From positions 62,001 to 126,000 of the forward strand of contig JABFGH010000007.1 of NCBI GenBank assembly GCA_013112585.1: a stretch of 64,000 nt of DNA, written 5' to 3'. Source of the DNA: Ignavibacteriota bacterium. GTDB lineage: Bacteria > Bacteroidota > Ignavibacteria > Ignavibacteriales > Melioribacteraceae. The notes under the pieces are model-generated. The model had not been told where the DNA came from. It ran no database searches and saw only the letters and a program-made list of their open reading frames with translations. The position numbers and the translations under genes were made by a program. Numbering within the stretch: the stretch's first letter is position 1; each line of letters begins with the position of its first letter. Shown here piece after piece: positions 46,711 through 54,840 of this stretch.

Positions 46711-46880
46711 GTAGAACTGTCGCAGCGAGATTGAACGTTTTGTTATCAACAAGTAACTACAACAGTCCTATGGAAAGCGTGTACAATCTTTGGCTTGATT
46801 TTATTGATTATAAATAGATGCAACATCAGAGTTTATATTGTTTGATAATTTTGAATAATAGTTTTAGATTAAGTTATTGT
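46711..46880. repeat. Structured island repeat, copy C (diverged, longer)
   Basis: It begins GTAGAACTGTCGCAG like the others (CTGTCG) and resumes the match at GTGTACAATCTTTGGCTTGATTTT, then ACATCAGAGTTTATATTGTT and a TTTTAGATTAAGTTA end. About 45 extra bases sit between the first two blocks. It is clearly more diverged than A and B. It precedes the GIY-YIG operon by ~140 bp. Confidence 0.55.
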
Positions 46881-47017
46881 TTAAGATATTTGAGGTTTAG
46901 AGTGAACAAATCTGAAGGTACTGAAGAACTATTTCCCACCATGCAAACCATCTTTCAAATCTCATATAGACTAAAATTTAGTTTAACTTTTATCAATAGT
47001 AATTTTAAGGCAACCCA

Positions 47018-47920
47018 ATGGCAAAACCATACACAATAAGATTGTTTGTTCCTGATGGACTCCCGAATACATTTAAAATAATCGATAAGATGAATTGGAC
47101 TGGAATTGGCTTAGAGATTTCCCGAGATACCTGGAAACAACATAGAAAGAGACATGAACTTGACCAGGCTGGTGTATATATTCTCATCGGATATCAAGAC
47201 GATAGTGACCTTCCTACTCTTTACATTGGTCAAGGAGATGGTGTTAGAAGTCGAATAGACTCCCATGAAAAAAATAAAGATTTTTGGGATAAGGTATTAA
47301 TTTTTGTTTCCAGTAACGGTGGTTTAAATAGAGCACATATTACTTGGCTGGAGTGGGCTTTAATTGAAAAGGCAAAAAGTATTGGAAGATCTTTACTAGA
47401 TAATAACGCATCACCAACTGAACCAAAACTTACTGAATCAGAAAAAGCAGACACCCAAGAATTTCTAAATGAAATCCTCAGTGTTTTACCTTTGGTTGAA
47501 GTGAAAGTTTTTGAAAAAGGTAAAAAGATAAAAGTTTCGGGAAAATCGGTATCGGCAAACAAAAAGATTGGAGTCAAGGATACTATTATTGTTCCTGCTC
47601 AAGAGGACGGATTCAAAAATGTATTTATTGGCCAAAACAGTTGGTATGCTATACGAATTGGTGGCGGTAAATTGAAGGAAATAAAATATATAGCAGCATA
47701 CCAAACAGCCCCAATTTCAGCGGTAACACATTATGCAGAAGTTGAAACCATTGAACCATATGGTGATGGAGGGAAATACAAATTAAATTTTGTGAAGCAT
47801 GCAAAACCGATTGGTCCAATTAAATTTAAGGGTGGTAAAAAAGGGACAATGCAAAGCCCTAGATATACAACATATGAAAAATTGTCATCGGCAAAAACAT
47901 TTTCAAATTTGTTTGATTAA
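47018..47920 (+). CDS. GIY-YIG nuclease-domain protein with C-terminal PUA/EVE-like region
   Basis: 300 residues. The GIY-YIG fold is at ~50-130: GVYILIG at 52-58, TLYIGQG at 67-73, Arg77/Arg79, His83 and a Glu in WLEWALIEKA near 110-119, so the catalytic set looks intact. The C-terminal ~130 residues (TIIVPAQEDGFKNVFIG, NSWYAIRIGGGKLKEIKYIA, APISAVTHYAEVETIEPY) resemble small nucleic-acid-binding beta domains of the ASCH/EVE (PUA-like) type; this is inference. First gene of a tight three-gene operon with a PD-(D/E)XK nuclease and a UDG-like protein. Likely acts on DNA, perhaps modified DNA. Confidence 0.72.
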   Translation: MAKPYTIRLFVPDGLPNTFKIIDKMNWTGIGLEISRDTWKQHRKRHELDQAGVYILIGYQDDSDLPTLYIGQGDGVRSRIDSHEKNKDFWDKVLIFVSSNGGLNRAHITWLEWALIEKAKSIGRSLLDNNASPTEPKLTESEKADTQEFLNEILSVLPLVEVKVFEKGKKIKVSGKSVSANKKIGVKDTIIVPAQEDGFKNVFIGQNSWYAIRIGGGKLKEIKYIAAYQTAPISAVTHYAEVETIEPYGDGGKYKLNFVKHAKPIGPIKFKGGKKGTMQSPRYTTYEKLSSAKTFSNLFD

Positions 47921-47942
47921 TTCCAATTAGGAAACATTAAGT

Positions 47943-49187
47943 ATGTCCGATTTTCACGACAATATATTTTACTTTTATAGAGGCGCAAACCTCAAAGACA
48001 ATCAGAGAGAAAGGCAACTTGAAGACAACACAACAAAAGCACTCATAAATACACTTGAACACTGTGAAAAATCCGTTGCTAACAAATTTTTAAAATGGCT
48101 GGGAATTGTATCAGAAGGACAATCGTTTTATCAATTGCAACGCAAGAGTATTGGTAAGGCAAGAATAGACTCTAAACCACAAAAACTTCTTTTAGGTATT
48201 ACACCTAACAATAAGCATAATTCATTAACGAAATTAGCCCCAATCAAAGATGGATATAGTCGACCTGATGCATGGATTTATGGTAAAAACCATTTGGTAC
48301 TTATTGAAAGTAAAGTGGCTGGGAGTCTAGATAAAGATCAGATGGGGAGGCACTTACAAACACTACAATCTGATCATAATGTAAGAGTTGACTTTAAAAT
48401 AAAAACCTGGTCAGACATACATATGTTTTTTACAAAGTTAATAAACACAACAATTGAAAAAGATAAATGGTTAATTAAACAATTTGTTCAATATTTGGAG
48501 AGAATAAATATGTCAAAGTTTACAGGATTTAATACTGAATTTTTCGATTATTTTATTTCCCATGACGATGATGATGTTCGACGATGGGTACTAAACACAA
48601 TGCAAGCATTTGCGGAAATAGTTCAACCTAAGTTATATAAAATTGACACGTTTTATGATGAATTCGATATTGGAAGACTTGAATATAAGCACAAATATAC
48701 GTGGGCTGGATTTGGTCCAAAAAATAAGGAATATAGACAATATGCCCATATTACAATTGCGGCTGGATTAGAAGGTTTAGAAATTTTATTAAACGTTGAG
48801 CTAAAGTCAGCAACGGATAAATTGAGGGAAAAGATTGTTAAAAGTCCAAACAGTTTTAAAGATTATCTATTAAACTTAAATATAGGTGATGAAACATTTA
48901 TACAGATTGAGGAAAGAAAACAAAAGCAAGCAATGGTTTATGATTATAATAGAATTTCAAGAATTGATTTGTATGCTTTTAAAAATAAGATTACTGAAAT
49001 AGAAAGTATGAATTACCTTACATCACTTATTCAAAAAATTGAATTGCCATATTTTTCAATAAGAACGATTATTGACAGAGATTTGGTTTGTAAACTATCT
49101 CAAAAAGACCAAGGTGCAACATTGATTGAAAATGTTACGAATATTTGTCGAAAATATAATGCAATTATAAAATTCATAAATGGCTAA
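47943..49187 (+). CDS. PD-(D/E)XK nuclease-family protein
   Basis: 414 residues, cytosolic. The catalytic core is Asp109 (SRPDAWIYG), Glu122-x-Lys124 (LIESKVAG) and Gln133, preceded by a helix with Arg/Glu and Thr (RQLEDNTTKALINTLE at 25-40) usual in this nuclease superfamily. The ~270 residues after the core are of unknown fold (YFISHDDDDVRRWVLNTMQA, LEYKHKYTWAGFGP). It begins 22 bp after the GIY-YIG gene and ends 16 bp before the UDG-like gene. It looks like the main DNA-cutting component of the putative defence operon; substrate preference is unknown. Confidence 0.75.
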   Translation: MSDFHDNIFYFYRGANLKDNQRERQLEDNTTKALINTLEHCEKSVANKFLKWLGIVSEGQSFYQLQRKSIGKARIDSKPQKLLLGITPNNKHNSLTKLAPIKDGYSRPDAWIYGKNHLVLIESKVAGSLDKDQMGRHLQTLQSDHNVRVDFKIKTWSDIHMFFTKLINTTIEKDKWLIKQFVQYLERINMSKFTGFNTEFFDYFISHDDDDVRRWVLNTMQAFAEIVQPKLYKIDTFYDEFDIGRLEYKHKYTWAGFGPKNKEYRQYAHITIAAGLEGLEILLNVELKSATDKLREKIVKSPNSFKDYLLNLNIGDETFIQIEERKQKQAMVYDYNRISRIDLYAFKNKITEIESMNYLTSLIQKIELPYFSIRTIIDRDLVCKLSQKDQGATLIENVTNICRKYNAIIKFING

Positions 49188-49203
49188 ATAGGATATCAAT
49201 ATT

Positions 49204-49929
49204 ATGCACAAAGACATTTTAGCATTCCAAAAAGATTGTTTCCAAAACTACATTCCTACCATTCAAAAAGAACTACAAGACTTTCCTAAAAAATATGTTT
49301 ACCCAGACGGCAATCCAATTAGGCCAGTAGTTCCTGTTCAAACAACTAAAAATTCAATCATATTAATTGGTGCCTTCCCATCAGCAAGATTTGAAAGAAG
49401 AGGAAAGTATTTAATTCCAGTTGCTGATAACCTATCCCCATTTGGAGAAGAAAAATATTTTGATGGGCGGGAAACAAGGATTCAAGCATCAAGGGAAAGT
49501 TTAAACAAAAATTATTTCCCTCAATTGAATATCAACCCTGAAAAAATTTGGATAACTGATTTAGTAAAGATTTATCTATACCCAGAAAAACATATTAAAA
49601 ATTGTAAGGAAGTAAATCCTAAGATAAAATATGTTAACACGCATACGATGTTTAAGAAAATTGCACAGGCAAGCAAAGAGTGGGTTGAACAAGAGATTAA
49701 AATTTGTAATCCAAAACTAATTATTACACTTGGAGAAATTCCTGCCAGAGTTATAGTTTTAGATAATAAAACACCAAATAAAAAATTACTTGATGGTTCG
49801 ATAAATACAATTAAGTTAGATAAGGAATATAAGATAGCACACTTGGCTCATCCTGAAATCAGAAGAAGAAATAAGGAGTGGGATAGGTACACAAAAATAA
49901 TGATTAAAAAACTATCAAGAGAAATATAA
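49204..49929 (+). CDS. Uracil-DNA glycosylase-superfamily-like protein (island, second)
   Basis: 241 residues. UDG-fold landmarks are IILIGAFPSARF at 52-63 (motif 1 position), SPFGEEKYFDG at 78-88, IWITDLVKIYLYP near 121-133, CNPKLIITLGEIPARVI near 168-184 (core strand of family 4/5 enzymes) and HLAHPEIRRRNKEW near 219-232 (HP loop of motif 2). The motif 1 catalytic acid or asparagine is not obvious, so the activity may be changed. It is the third gene of the nuclease operon and is only distantly similar to the UDG-like protein at 44669. Confidence 0.7.
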   Translation: MHKDILAFQKDCFQNYIPTIQKELQDFPKKYVYPDGNPIRPVVPVQTTKNSIILIGAFPSARFERRGKYLIPVADNLSPFGEEKYFDGRETRIQASRESLNKNYFPQLNINPEKIWITDLVKIYLYPEKHIKNCKEVNPKIKYVNTHTMFKKIAQASKEWVEQEIKICNPKLIITLGEIPARVIVLDNKTPNKKLLDGSINTIKLDKEYKIAHLAHPEIRRRNKEWDRYTKIMIKKLSREI

Positions 49930-49933
49930 AAAT

Positions 49934-50085
49934 ATGTTTTTCGAACACCCAATATTTGAAGACCCCACAATGAGTCATCAGAATTATTATGATACATTGA
50001 ATTAGAAAAATTCATTTCATTGATGGATAGTTCTAAATGTTATTTTTGTCGTACAGATTATTTACGAAATGAACATCCTTTTTAA
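49934..50085 (+). pseudogene. Frameshifted N-terminal remnant, DUF2971-like
   Basis: The ATG at 49934 opens 23 codons (FFEHPIFEDPTMSHQNYYDT...) ending at TAG 50003-50005. In another frame the text continues IELEKFISLMDSSKCYFCRT to a TAA at 50083. Joined, they resemble the start of DUF2971-like proteins, which begin with a (Y/W)RY-x-(D)-KF-x-SLL pattern and an LYFCR(A)D segment. The rest of the gene is absent. It looks like a decayed island gene directly after the nuclease operon. Confidence 0.5.
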
Positions 50086-50273
50086 GGTAATATCTAATTC
50101 CTAAAGCTGAATTTACCGCCGGCCTGTTTGTTGGGTTTACCCACAATTTCATTTTAGAAAACAAAACTTCTTGTATGGAAATAAATTTCCTTTATAATTT
50201 TTCAAAAGTTAATTTCTAAATTCAAAAATATTATATTTACCACAACTGTTTTAACACTAAACACAAAACTCCT
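50086..50273. other. Right boundary spacer of the island
   Basis: No gene seen. It contains a GCCGGC site near 50116 and an AT-rich promoter-like region before the antiporter gene. No copy of the tRNA end or other attachment-like direct repeat was found. Confidence 0.4.
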
Positions 50274-52259
50274 ATGCATGATTTTGAAATACTAAAAGAC
50301 ATTGTAATTATCCTGGCTTTTGCCCTGCCCATAATTTATCTATTTAAAAGAATTCACATTCCTACTCTTGTTGGGTTTTTGCTTGCAGGTATGGTTATTG
50401 GTCCGCACGGACTAAATTTAATTGACGGCTCAACAGAAATTGAAGTTATGGCAGAAGTTGGAGTTATATTTTTGCTTTTTACTATCGGACTCGAAGTATC
50501 GCTTACTCAATTAATTAAAATGAAAAGTATTATGATACTTGCCGGCGGCTCGCAAGTTATTTTCACTGTTCTAATTTCATACGGTTTATTTTTGCTTTTA
50601 GGCATCGATGGAAATTTAGCTTTTCTATTTGGAATGCTGCTCAGTTTATCCAGCACTGCAATTGTTCTTAAACTTCTTTCCGATAGAGATGAATTAAGTG
50701 CACCTCAAGGTAAAATCTCAATCGGTATTTTAATTTTTCAAGATTTAATGATTGTTCCGATGTTTTTAGTTTTGCCTATGCTGCAGCCGGATAACGATCT
50801 TAGTTACAATTACATTTTAAGCAAGCTGGGCTTGGCGTTTGGACTACTGATAGTAATTCTTCTGCTAGCAAAATTTTTAATGCCCAAAATAATGTATCAG
50901 CTTGCAAAGTTACGTATGAGGGATGCGTTTGTAATTGGTATTCTTGTTATAATATTGGGAACAGCATATCTCACTCATTCACTTGGTTTATCTTTTGCGC
51001 TCGGTGCATTTATTGCCGGTCTAATCTTAGCCGAATCAGAATACAACTCACAAATATTATCCGATACGCTTCCATTTAAAGATGTATTCAACAGCATTTT
51101 TTTCGTGTCGGTTGGTCTTATGCTAAATGTAAATTTTGTTTTTGAGTTCCCGATTCTAATTACAGGTTTTACTTTATTAGTAATTTTGTTAAAAGCCATA
51201 GTGATTATACTGATTGTGCTTGCTCTAAAATATCCATTCAGAATTGCAATCATAACGGGTTTCGGGCTTGCGCAAATAGGGGAGTTTTCAATAATTATTG
51301 CACAGGCTTCCAATACGTTTAATTTGCTTAGTGAATATCATTATAATGTTTTTCTCGCTTCGGCAATTTTTACAATGGTGTTAACTCCATTTCTATTTAA
51401 GCTGTCTGCACGCTTAGGGTTTGCTTCTAATAAATTGCCGACTCTAAAAGAAATTAAAGGTGATAAGCAACTTGGTAAAATGAGCAATCATGTAATAATT
51501 GCAGGGTTTGGATTGAATGGTAGAAATCTTGCCCGCGTACTTAGGGAAACCGGTATAAGCTATATTGTTGTTGAGTTAAACCCCGATACAGTGCAAAGGG
51601 AAAAAGCAAATGGAGAGCGTATCATTTACGGGGATGTGAGTAAAGCAGAAATTTTAAAACATGTAAAGATTGATAAAGCAAATACCTTAGTCTTCTCCAT
51701 ATCCGACCCGCCGACAGCAAAGCGTGCAGTACGAATTGCAAAACAGTTAAACCCCGAACTTTTTGTGATAGTTAGAACCCGCTACGTTAGCGAGATTAGT
51801 GAACTTAAAAAATTGGGAGCCGATGCTGTGATTCCCGAAGAGTTTGAAACATCTCTTGAACTGTTTAGAAAAGTATTAATAAAATTTCATATTCCAATGA
51901 ATATAATCATGCAGCAGATTTCATTGCTTAGACAAGAATCTTACAAATTACTGCGAGACAATGAAATGGATGTAACTACATTAACGCATCTTAATGAAAT
52001 ATTAGCTGAAAATTTAACTGAGACTTACTACGTTAATGATGATAACCCGAATATTGAAAAACAGCTTAAAGAAATTAATTTGCGTGCTAAAACCGGTGCT
52101 ACCGTTATTACAATTATCAGAAAAGGAAAAACTATTTTTAATCCCAGCGGAGAAGAAAAACTGCAAGCCCATGATAATTTAGTGATGATGGGGATACATA
52201 AGGCAATTGATGATGCCGCTAAATTATTAACCGGACCTAGGGAAATTGATGAGGAATAA
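50274..52259 (+). CDS. CPA2-family monovalent cation:proton antiporter with TrkA-N domain (KefB/KefC-like)
   Basis: 661 residues. The N-terminal ~385 residues are a 12-13 span Na/H-exchanger domain (LVGFLLAGMVIGPHGLNLI, GIDGNLAFLFGMLLSLSSTA split after FLFGM, ISIGILIFQDLMIVP, ALGAFIAGLILAESEY). A TrkA-N domain follows at ~400-520, with the nucleotide-binding GFGLNGRN and EEFETSLEL. A TrkA-C-like end is at ~575-655. Such proteins export K+ or Na+ in exchange for protons, gated by NAD(H) or glutathione adducts. The last 11 bases overlap the next gene, so the pair is translationally coupled. Confidence 0.9.
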   Translation: MHDFEILKDIVIILAFALPIIYLFKRIHIPTLVGFLLAGMVIGPHGLNLIDGSTEIEVMAEVGVIFLLFTIGLEVSLTQLIKMKSIMILAGGSQVIFTVLISYGLFLLLGIDGNLAFLFGMLLSLSSTAIVLKLLSDRDELSAPQGKISIGILIFQDLMIVPMFLVLPMLQPDNDLSYNYILSKLGLAFGLLIVILLLAKFLMPKIMYQLAKLRMRDAFVIGILVIILGTAYLTHSLGLSFALGAFIAGLILAESEYNSQILSDTLPFKDVFNSIFFVSVGLMLNVNFVFEFPILITGFTLLVILLKAIVIILIVLALKYPFRIAIITGFGLAQIGEFSIIIAQASNTFNLLSEYHYNVFLASAIFTMVLTPFLFKLSARLGFASNKLPTLKEIKGDKQLGKMSNHVIIAGFGLNGRNLARVLRETGISYIVVELNPDTVQREKANGERIIYGDVSKAEILKHVKIDKANTLVFSISDPPTAKRAVRIAKQLNPELFVIVRTRYVSEISELKKLGADAVIPEEFETSLELFRKVLIKFHIPMNIIMQQISLLRQESYKLLRDNEMDVTTLTHLNEILAENLTETYYVNDDNPNIEKQLKEINLRAKTGATVITIIRKGKTIFNPSGEEKLQAHDNLVMMGIHKAIDDAAKLLTGPREIDEE

Positions 52260-53139
52260 AATTTTTGTAATAATTCTGCTGATTATAATTGGCTGCGGAG
52301 AGGTTGATAAAGAGCAAGTTGGAAACAAGCAAAATGTAGTGGATGATTTAGGAAATTCTTTTTCCGCAGATTCAGTTCCGCAGCGGGTAATAACTCTTGC
52401 CCCAAATTTAACAGAAATGATTTACGAATTAGGAGTTGGCAGTAAATTGATAGGCAATACTCTTTACTGCAACTACCCGGAACAGGCAAAGGATGTTGAA
52501 AAAGTCGGTGATTTACTAACTATCAATTATGAAAAAATTTTAGAACTTAAACCGGACATAATATTTTTAACTGTTGAAGGGAATACTAAGGAAGGCTACA
52601 ATAAATTAACAGAACTTGGGTTGAATGTTTTTATTTCAAACCCAAGAGGTTTTAAGGGCATTAAGAAAACGATTTTAGATTTAAGCAGATTGTTCAAGAA
52701 AGAAAAGATGGCTGATTCACTAATACAAAATTGGAACAAAAGATTGAATCACCTAAAAAAAGTTGTTGATAAAAACTCTCATAAATCTGCAATGTTTTTA
52801 GTTTCTCTCCAGCCGATTATGCTGGCGGGCAATAATACATACATCAATGAGTTTCTAAAATTCTGCGGATTAAAAAACATTACGGAGGATACTGATGTTA
52901 ATTATCCGATGTTCAGTAGGGAGCAGGTTCTGGTTAGAAACCCGGATTATATTTTTTATTCGGATGGGATGAAGAAGGATGAGAAAGATTTTAAAAATGC
53001 TTATCCCGAATGGAAAAATTTAAGCGCAGTAAAAAAGGGTAATGTAATCTTTATTGATTCAGATTTATATTTTCGCCCCGGTCCCCGTTTTATTATAGCC
53101 CTGGAAGATTTAGCAGCCAGCGTTTACAACTTAAATTAA
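52249..53139 (+). CDS. BtuF-like ABC substrate-binding lipoprotein (cobalamin/iron-siderophore type)
   Basis: About 296 residues. The lipobox IIIGC gives a lipid-anchored cysteine near residue 16. The body is the periplasmic binding protein type III fold (PQRVITLAPNLTEMIYELG, KVGDLLTINYEKILELKPDI, MFLVSLQPIMLAGNNTYINE, FRPGPRFIIALEDLAA) typical of cobalamin, heme and Fe-siderophore carriers. The ATG at 52249 lies within the antiporter gene; a TTG three bases earlier is possible. No permease or ATPase is adjacent. Ligand is not evident; its overlap with an antiporter gene is unusual. Confidence 0.85.
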   Translation: MRNKIFVIILLIIIGCGEVDKEQVGNKQNVVDDLGNSFSADSVPQRVITLAPNLTEMIYELGVGSKLIGNTLYCNYPEQAKDVEKVGDLLTINYEKILELKPDIIFLTVEGNTKEGYNKLTELGLNVFISNPRGFKGIKKTILDLSRLFKKEKMADSLIQNWNKRLNHLKKVVDKNSHKSAMFLVSLQPIMLAGNNTYINEFLKFCGLKNITEDTDVNYPMFSREQVLVRNPDYIFYSDGMKKDEKDFKNAYPEWKNLSAVKKGNVIFIDSDLYFRPGPRFIIALEDLAASVYNLN

Positions 53140-53474
53140 AATTCTTCTTTTTCTGATTTTGAAATAGATTTTGGTTCCCAGTCCATACCATCACAAGGGA
53201 GGTAATCTTCAGTCGGGTGCTCATCATACTTCAAACAAATTACAGCAGTTTCATCAAAGTGTTTGCATGATGCACAAAGTGTGTTGGTTAAAATTTCTTT
53301 ATTCTTCTCTAAAAATATTTTGTATTGAATTACAGCCGGATGAATTACAACTCCATATACCGACATAATACCCAGCATCCACCAATACCTGTATTCCATA
53401 AAGCCAAAAAGCAGCCACAGCACAGGTATTAATATTGCTATCCTAATTATTGTCCAATAAACTATATGTCCCAT
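53136..53474 (-). CDS. Small membrane protein with cysteine-rich tail
   Basis: 112 residues. Two membrane spans (IIRIAILIPVLWLLFGFM and WWMLGIMSVYGVVIHPAVI) are followed by a soluble tail with four cysteines: CASC, IC and PCDG within ETAVICLKYDEHPTEDYLP flanks, i.e. C-x2-C-x10-C-x12-C, a likely metal-binding knuckle. It overlaps the 3' end of the convergent binding-protein gene by 4 bp. Conserved hypothetical in style; I recognise no named family. Confidence 0.6.
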   Translation of the reverse strand: MGHIVYWTIIRIAILIPVLWLLFGFMEYRYWWMLGIMSVYGVVIHPAVIQYKIFLEKNKEILTNTLCASCKHFDETAVICLKYDEHPTEDYLPCDGMDWEPKSISKSEKEEF

Positions 53475-53634
53475 TCATATTCTCAATTTTAAAATCAATC
53501 TACTGATAGAAAAATGAACAATCAACATTCAAAATTCGTAATAAGTCAAATTGATTTTAGAGCTATATAAAGTTAAATTGCTATGCAATATTAAATTAAA
53601 CAATTCAAAATTTACATACTGGTAATAGGTAAAT

Positions 53635-54777
53635 ATGAGCACGAATGAATCAGGCGATTCACAAAAAAGAACGGGTGACGAACCGAAAGCAAAGAAAACA
53701 AATCCGCAAATATCTTCAAAGCCCGATCAAAAACGATCGAATGAACAGCAGAAACATAATCAGAATTATAAATATAGAAAGCGCAGATATTACAGTAAGA
53801 ACAAAAAGAGTGATTCGCAGCAATCCTCATCACAACACAAAAAAAGTTTTAAGTTTAGAAAAGTCTCGGTTCTAATTCCTCTGCTTAATGAAGAAGAGTC
53901 GCTTCGTCCTTTGTATAATGAAATTAGAAAAGCATTCAATACAATTACTCCCGATTACGAAATATTTTTTGTTGATGACGGCAGTACCGATGATTCATTA
54001 AAAGTGATTAAGGATTTATCGAGGCAGGATAGAAAAGTTAGATATATAAGTTTTAGAAAAAATTATGGTAAATCTGCTGCATTGCAGGTAGGATTCAAAA
54101 ATGTAACGGGCGATGCGGTTATTACAATGGATGCAGATTTACAAGATGACCCTGCAGAAATACCAAGTTTATTAGCAAAATTAGAAGAAGGGTATGATTT
54201 AGTTTCGGGTTGGAAAAAGCAAAGGTTTGATCCCTTTATAAAAAAACACACATCTAAATTTTTCAACTATATAACAAAAATTACTTCCGGTATAAAAATT
54301 CATGATTTTAATTGCGGGTTAAAAGCTTACAGAAAAGAAGTAGTTAAAAGTGTTGAAGTTTACGGCGAACTTCACCGATATATTCCCGTGCTTGCCGGCT
54401 GGAAAGGATTTAAAATTACCGAAATTCCCGTGCGGCATCATGCAAGAAAATATGGTAAAACTAAATTTGGTATATCCAGGTTCTTCAAAGGCTTTATCGA
54501 TTTAATAACAGTAATCTTCACTACAAGATATATTCAAAGACCGCTTCACTTGTTTGGTCTTCTCGGCGCAATTGCATTCCTTGCCGGAGTTGTAATAAAC
54601 GCCTACTTAACTTATGAATGGATACAAGGTGTTGCACTCGGCAACCGACCTTTGCTGTTCCTAGGTATCCTTTTAATAATTGTTGGTGTTCAGTTAATTG
54701 CATTAGGTTTGCTTGGCGAAATTATGGTACATAAATCCCAAGATGAACGTGTGTACGGTATTAAAGCGCAAAAGTGA
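53635..54777 (+). CDS. Family 2 glycosyltransferase, DPM/ArnC-like, with basic disordered N-terminus
   Basis: 380 residues. Residues 1-78 are low-complexity Lys/Gln/Ser-rich and probably disordered. The GT2 domain follows (VSVLIPLLNEEESL, FVDDGSTDDSL, MDADLQDDPAE), with the DPM1-like CGLKAYRKE and HARKYGKTKFG. Two C-terminal membrane spans (LLGAIAFLAGVVINAYLTYE split after VINA, and FLGILLIIVGVQLIALGLLG) resemble GtrB/ArnC enzymes that load a sugar on a polyprenyl phosphate. It lies before two more glycosyltransferase genes, so it probably serves cell-surface glycan synthesis. Confidence 0.85.
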   Translation: MSTNESGDSQKRTGDEPKAKKTNPQISSKPDQKRSNEQQKHNQNYKYRKRRYYSKNKKSDSQQSSSQHKKSFKFRKVSVLIPLLNEEESLRPLYNEIRKAFNTITPDYEIFFVDDGSTDDSLKVIKDLSRQDRKVRYISFRKNYGKSAALQVGFKNVTGDAVITMDADLQDDPAEIPSLLAKLEEGYDLVSGWKKQRFDPFIKKHTSKFFNYITKITSGIKIHDFNCGLKAYRKEVVKSVEVYGELHRYIPVLAGWKGFKITEIPVRHHARKYGKTKFGISRFFKGFIDLITVIFTTRYIQRPLHLFGLLGAIAFLAGVVINAYLTYEWIQGVALGNRPLLFLGILLIIVGVQLIALGLLGEIMVHKSQDERVYGIKAQK

Positions 54778-54840
54778 TAAGTGTAATTAATTTGTACTGC
54801 ATGGCTTTTAAACATCATACCCAAACTCGGAGAGTTTTAC

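Noticed and set aside
44471-46880. The three repeats as a CRISPR array
   Set aside because: There are only three copies, each over 120 bp, separated by whole genes and diverged. Spacing and unit size do not fit CRISPR, and no cas gene is present.
46818-47039. 73-codon plus-strand frame as a gene
   Set aside because: It starts inside repeat copy C and overlaps the well-supported GIY-YIG start at 47018.
42195-50273. Island integrated at the tRNA-Lys gene with attachment-site duplication
   Set aside because: The island is on the 5' side of the tRNA, whereas integrases normally target the 3' end. I saw no copy of the tRNA 3' part at the right edge and no integrase gene in the window.
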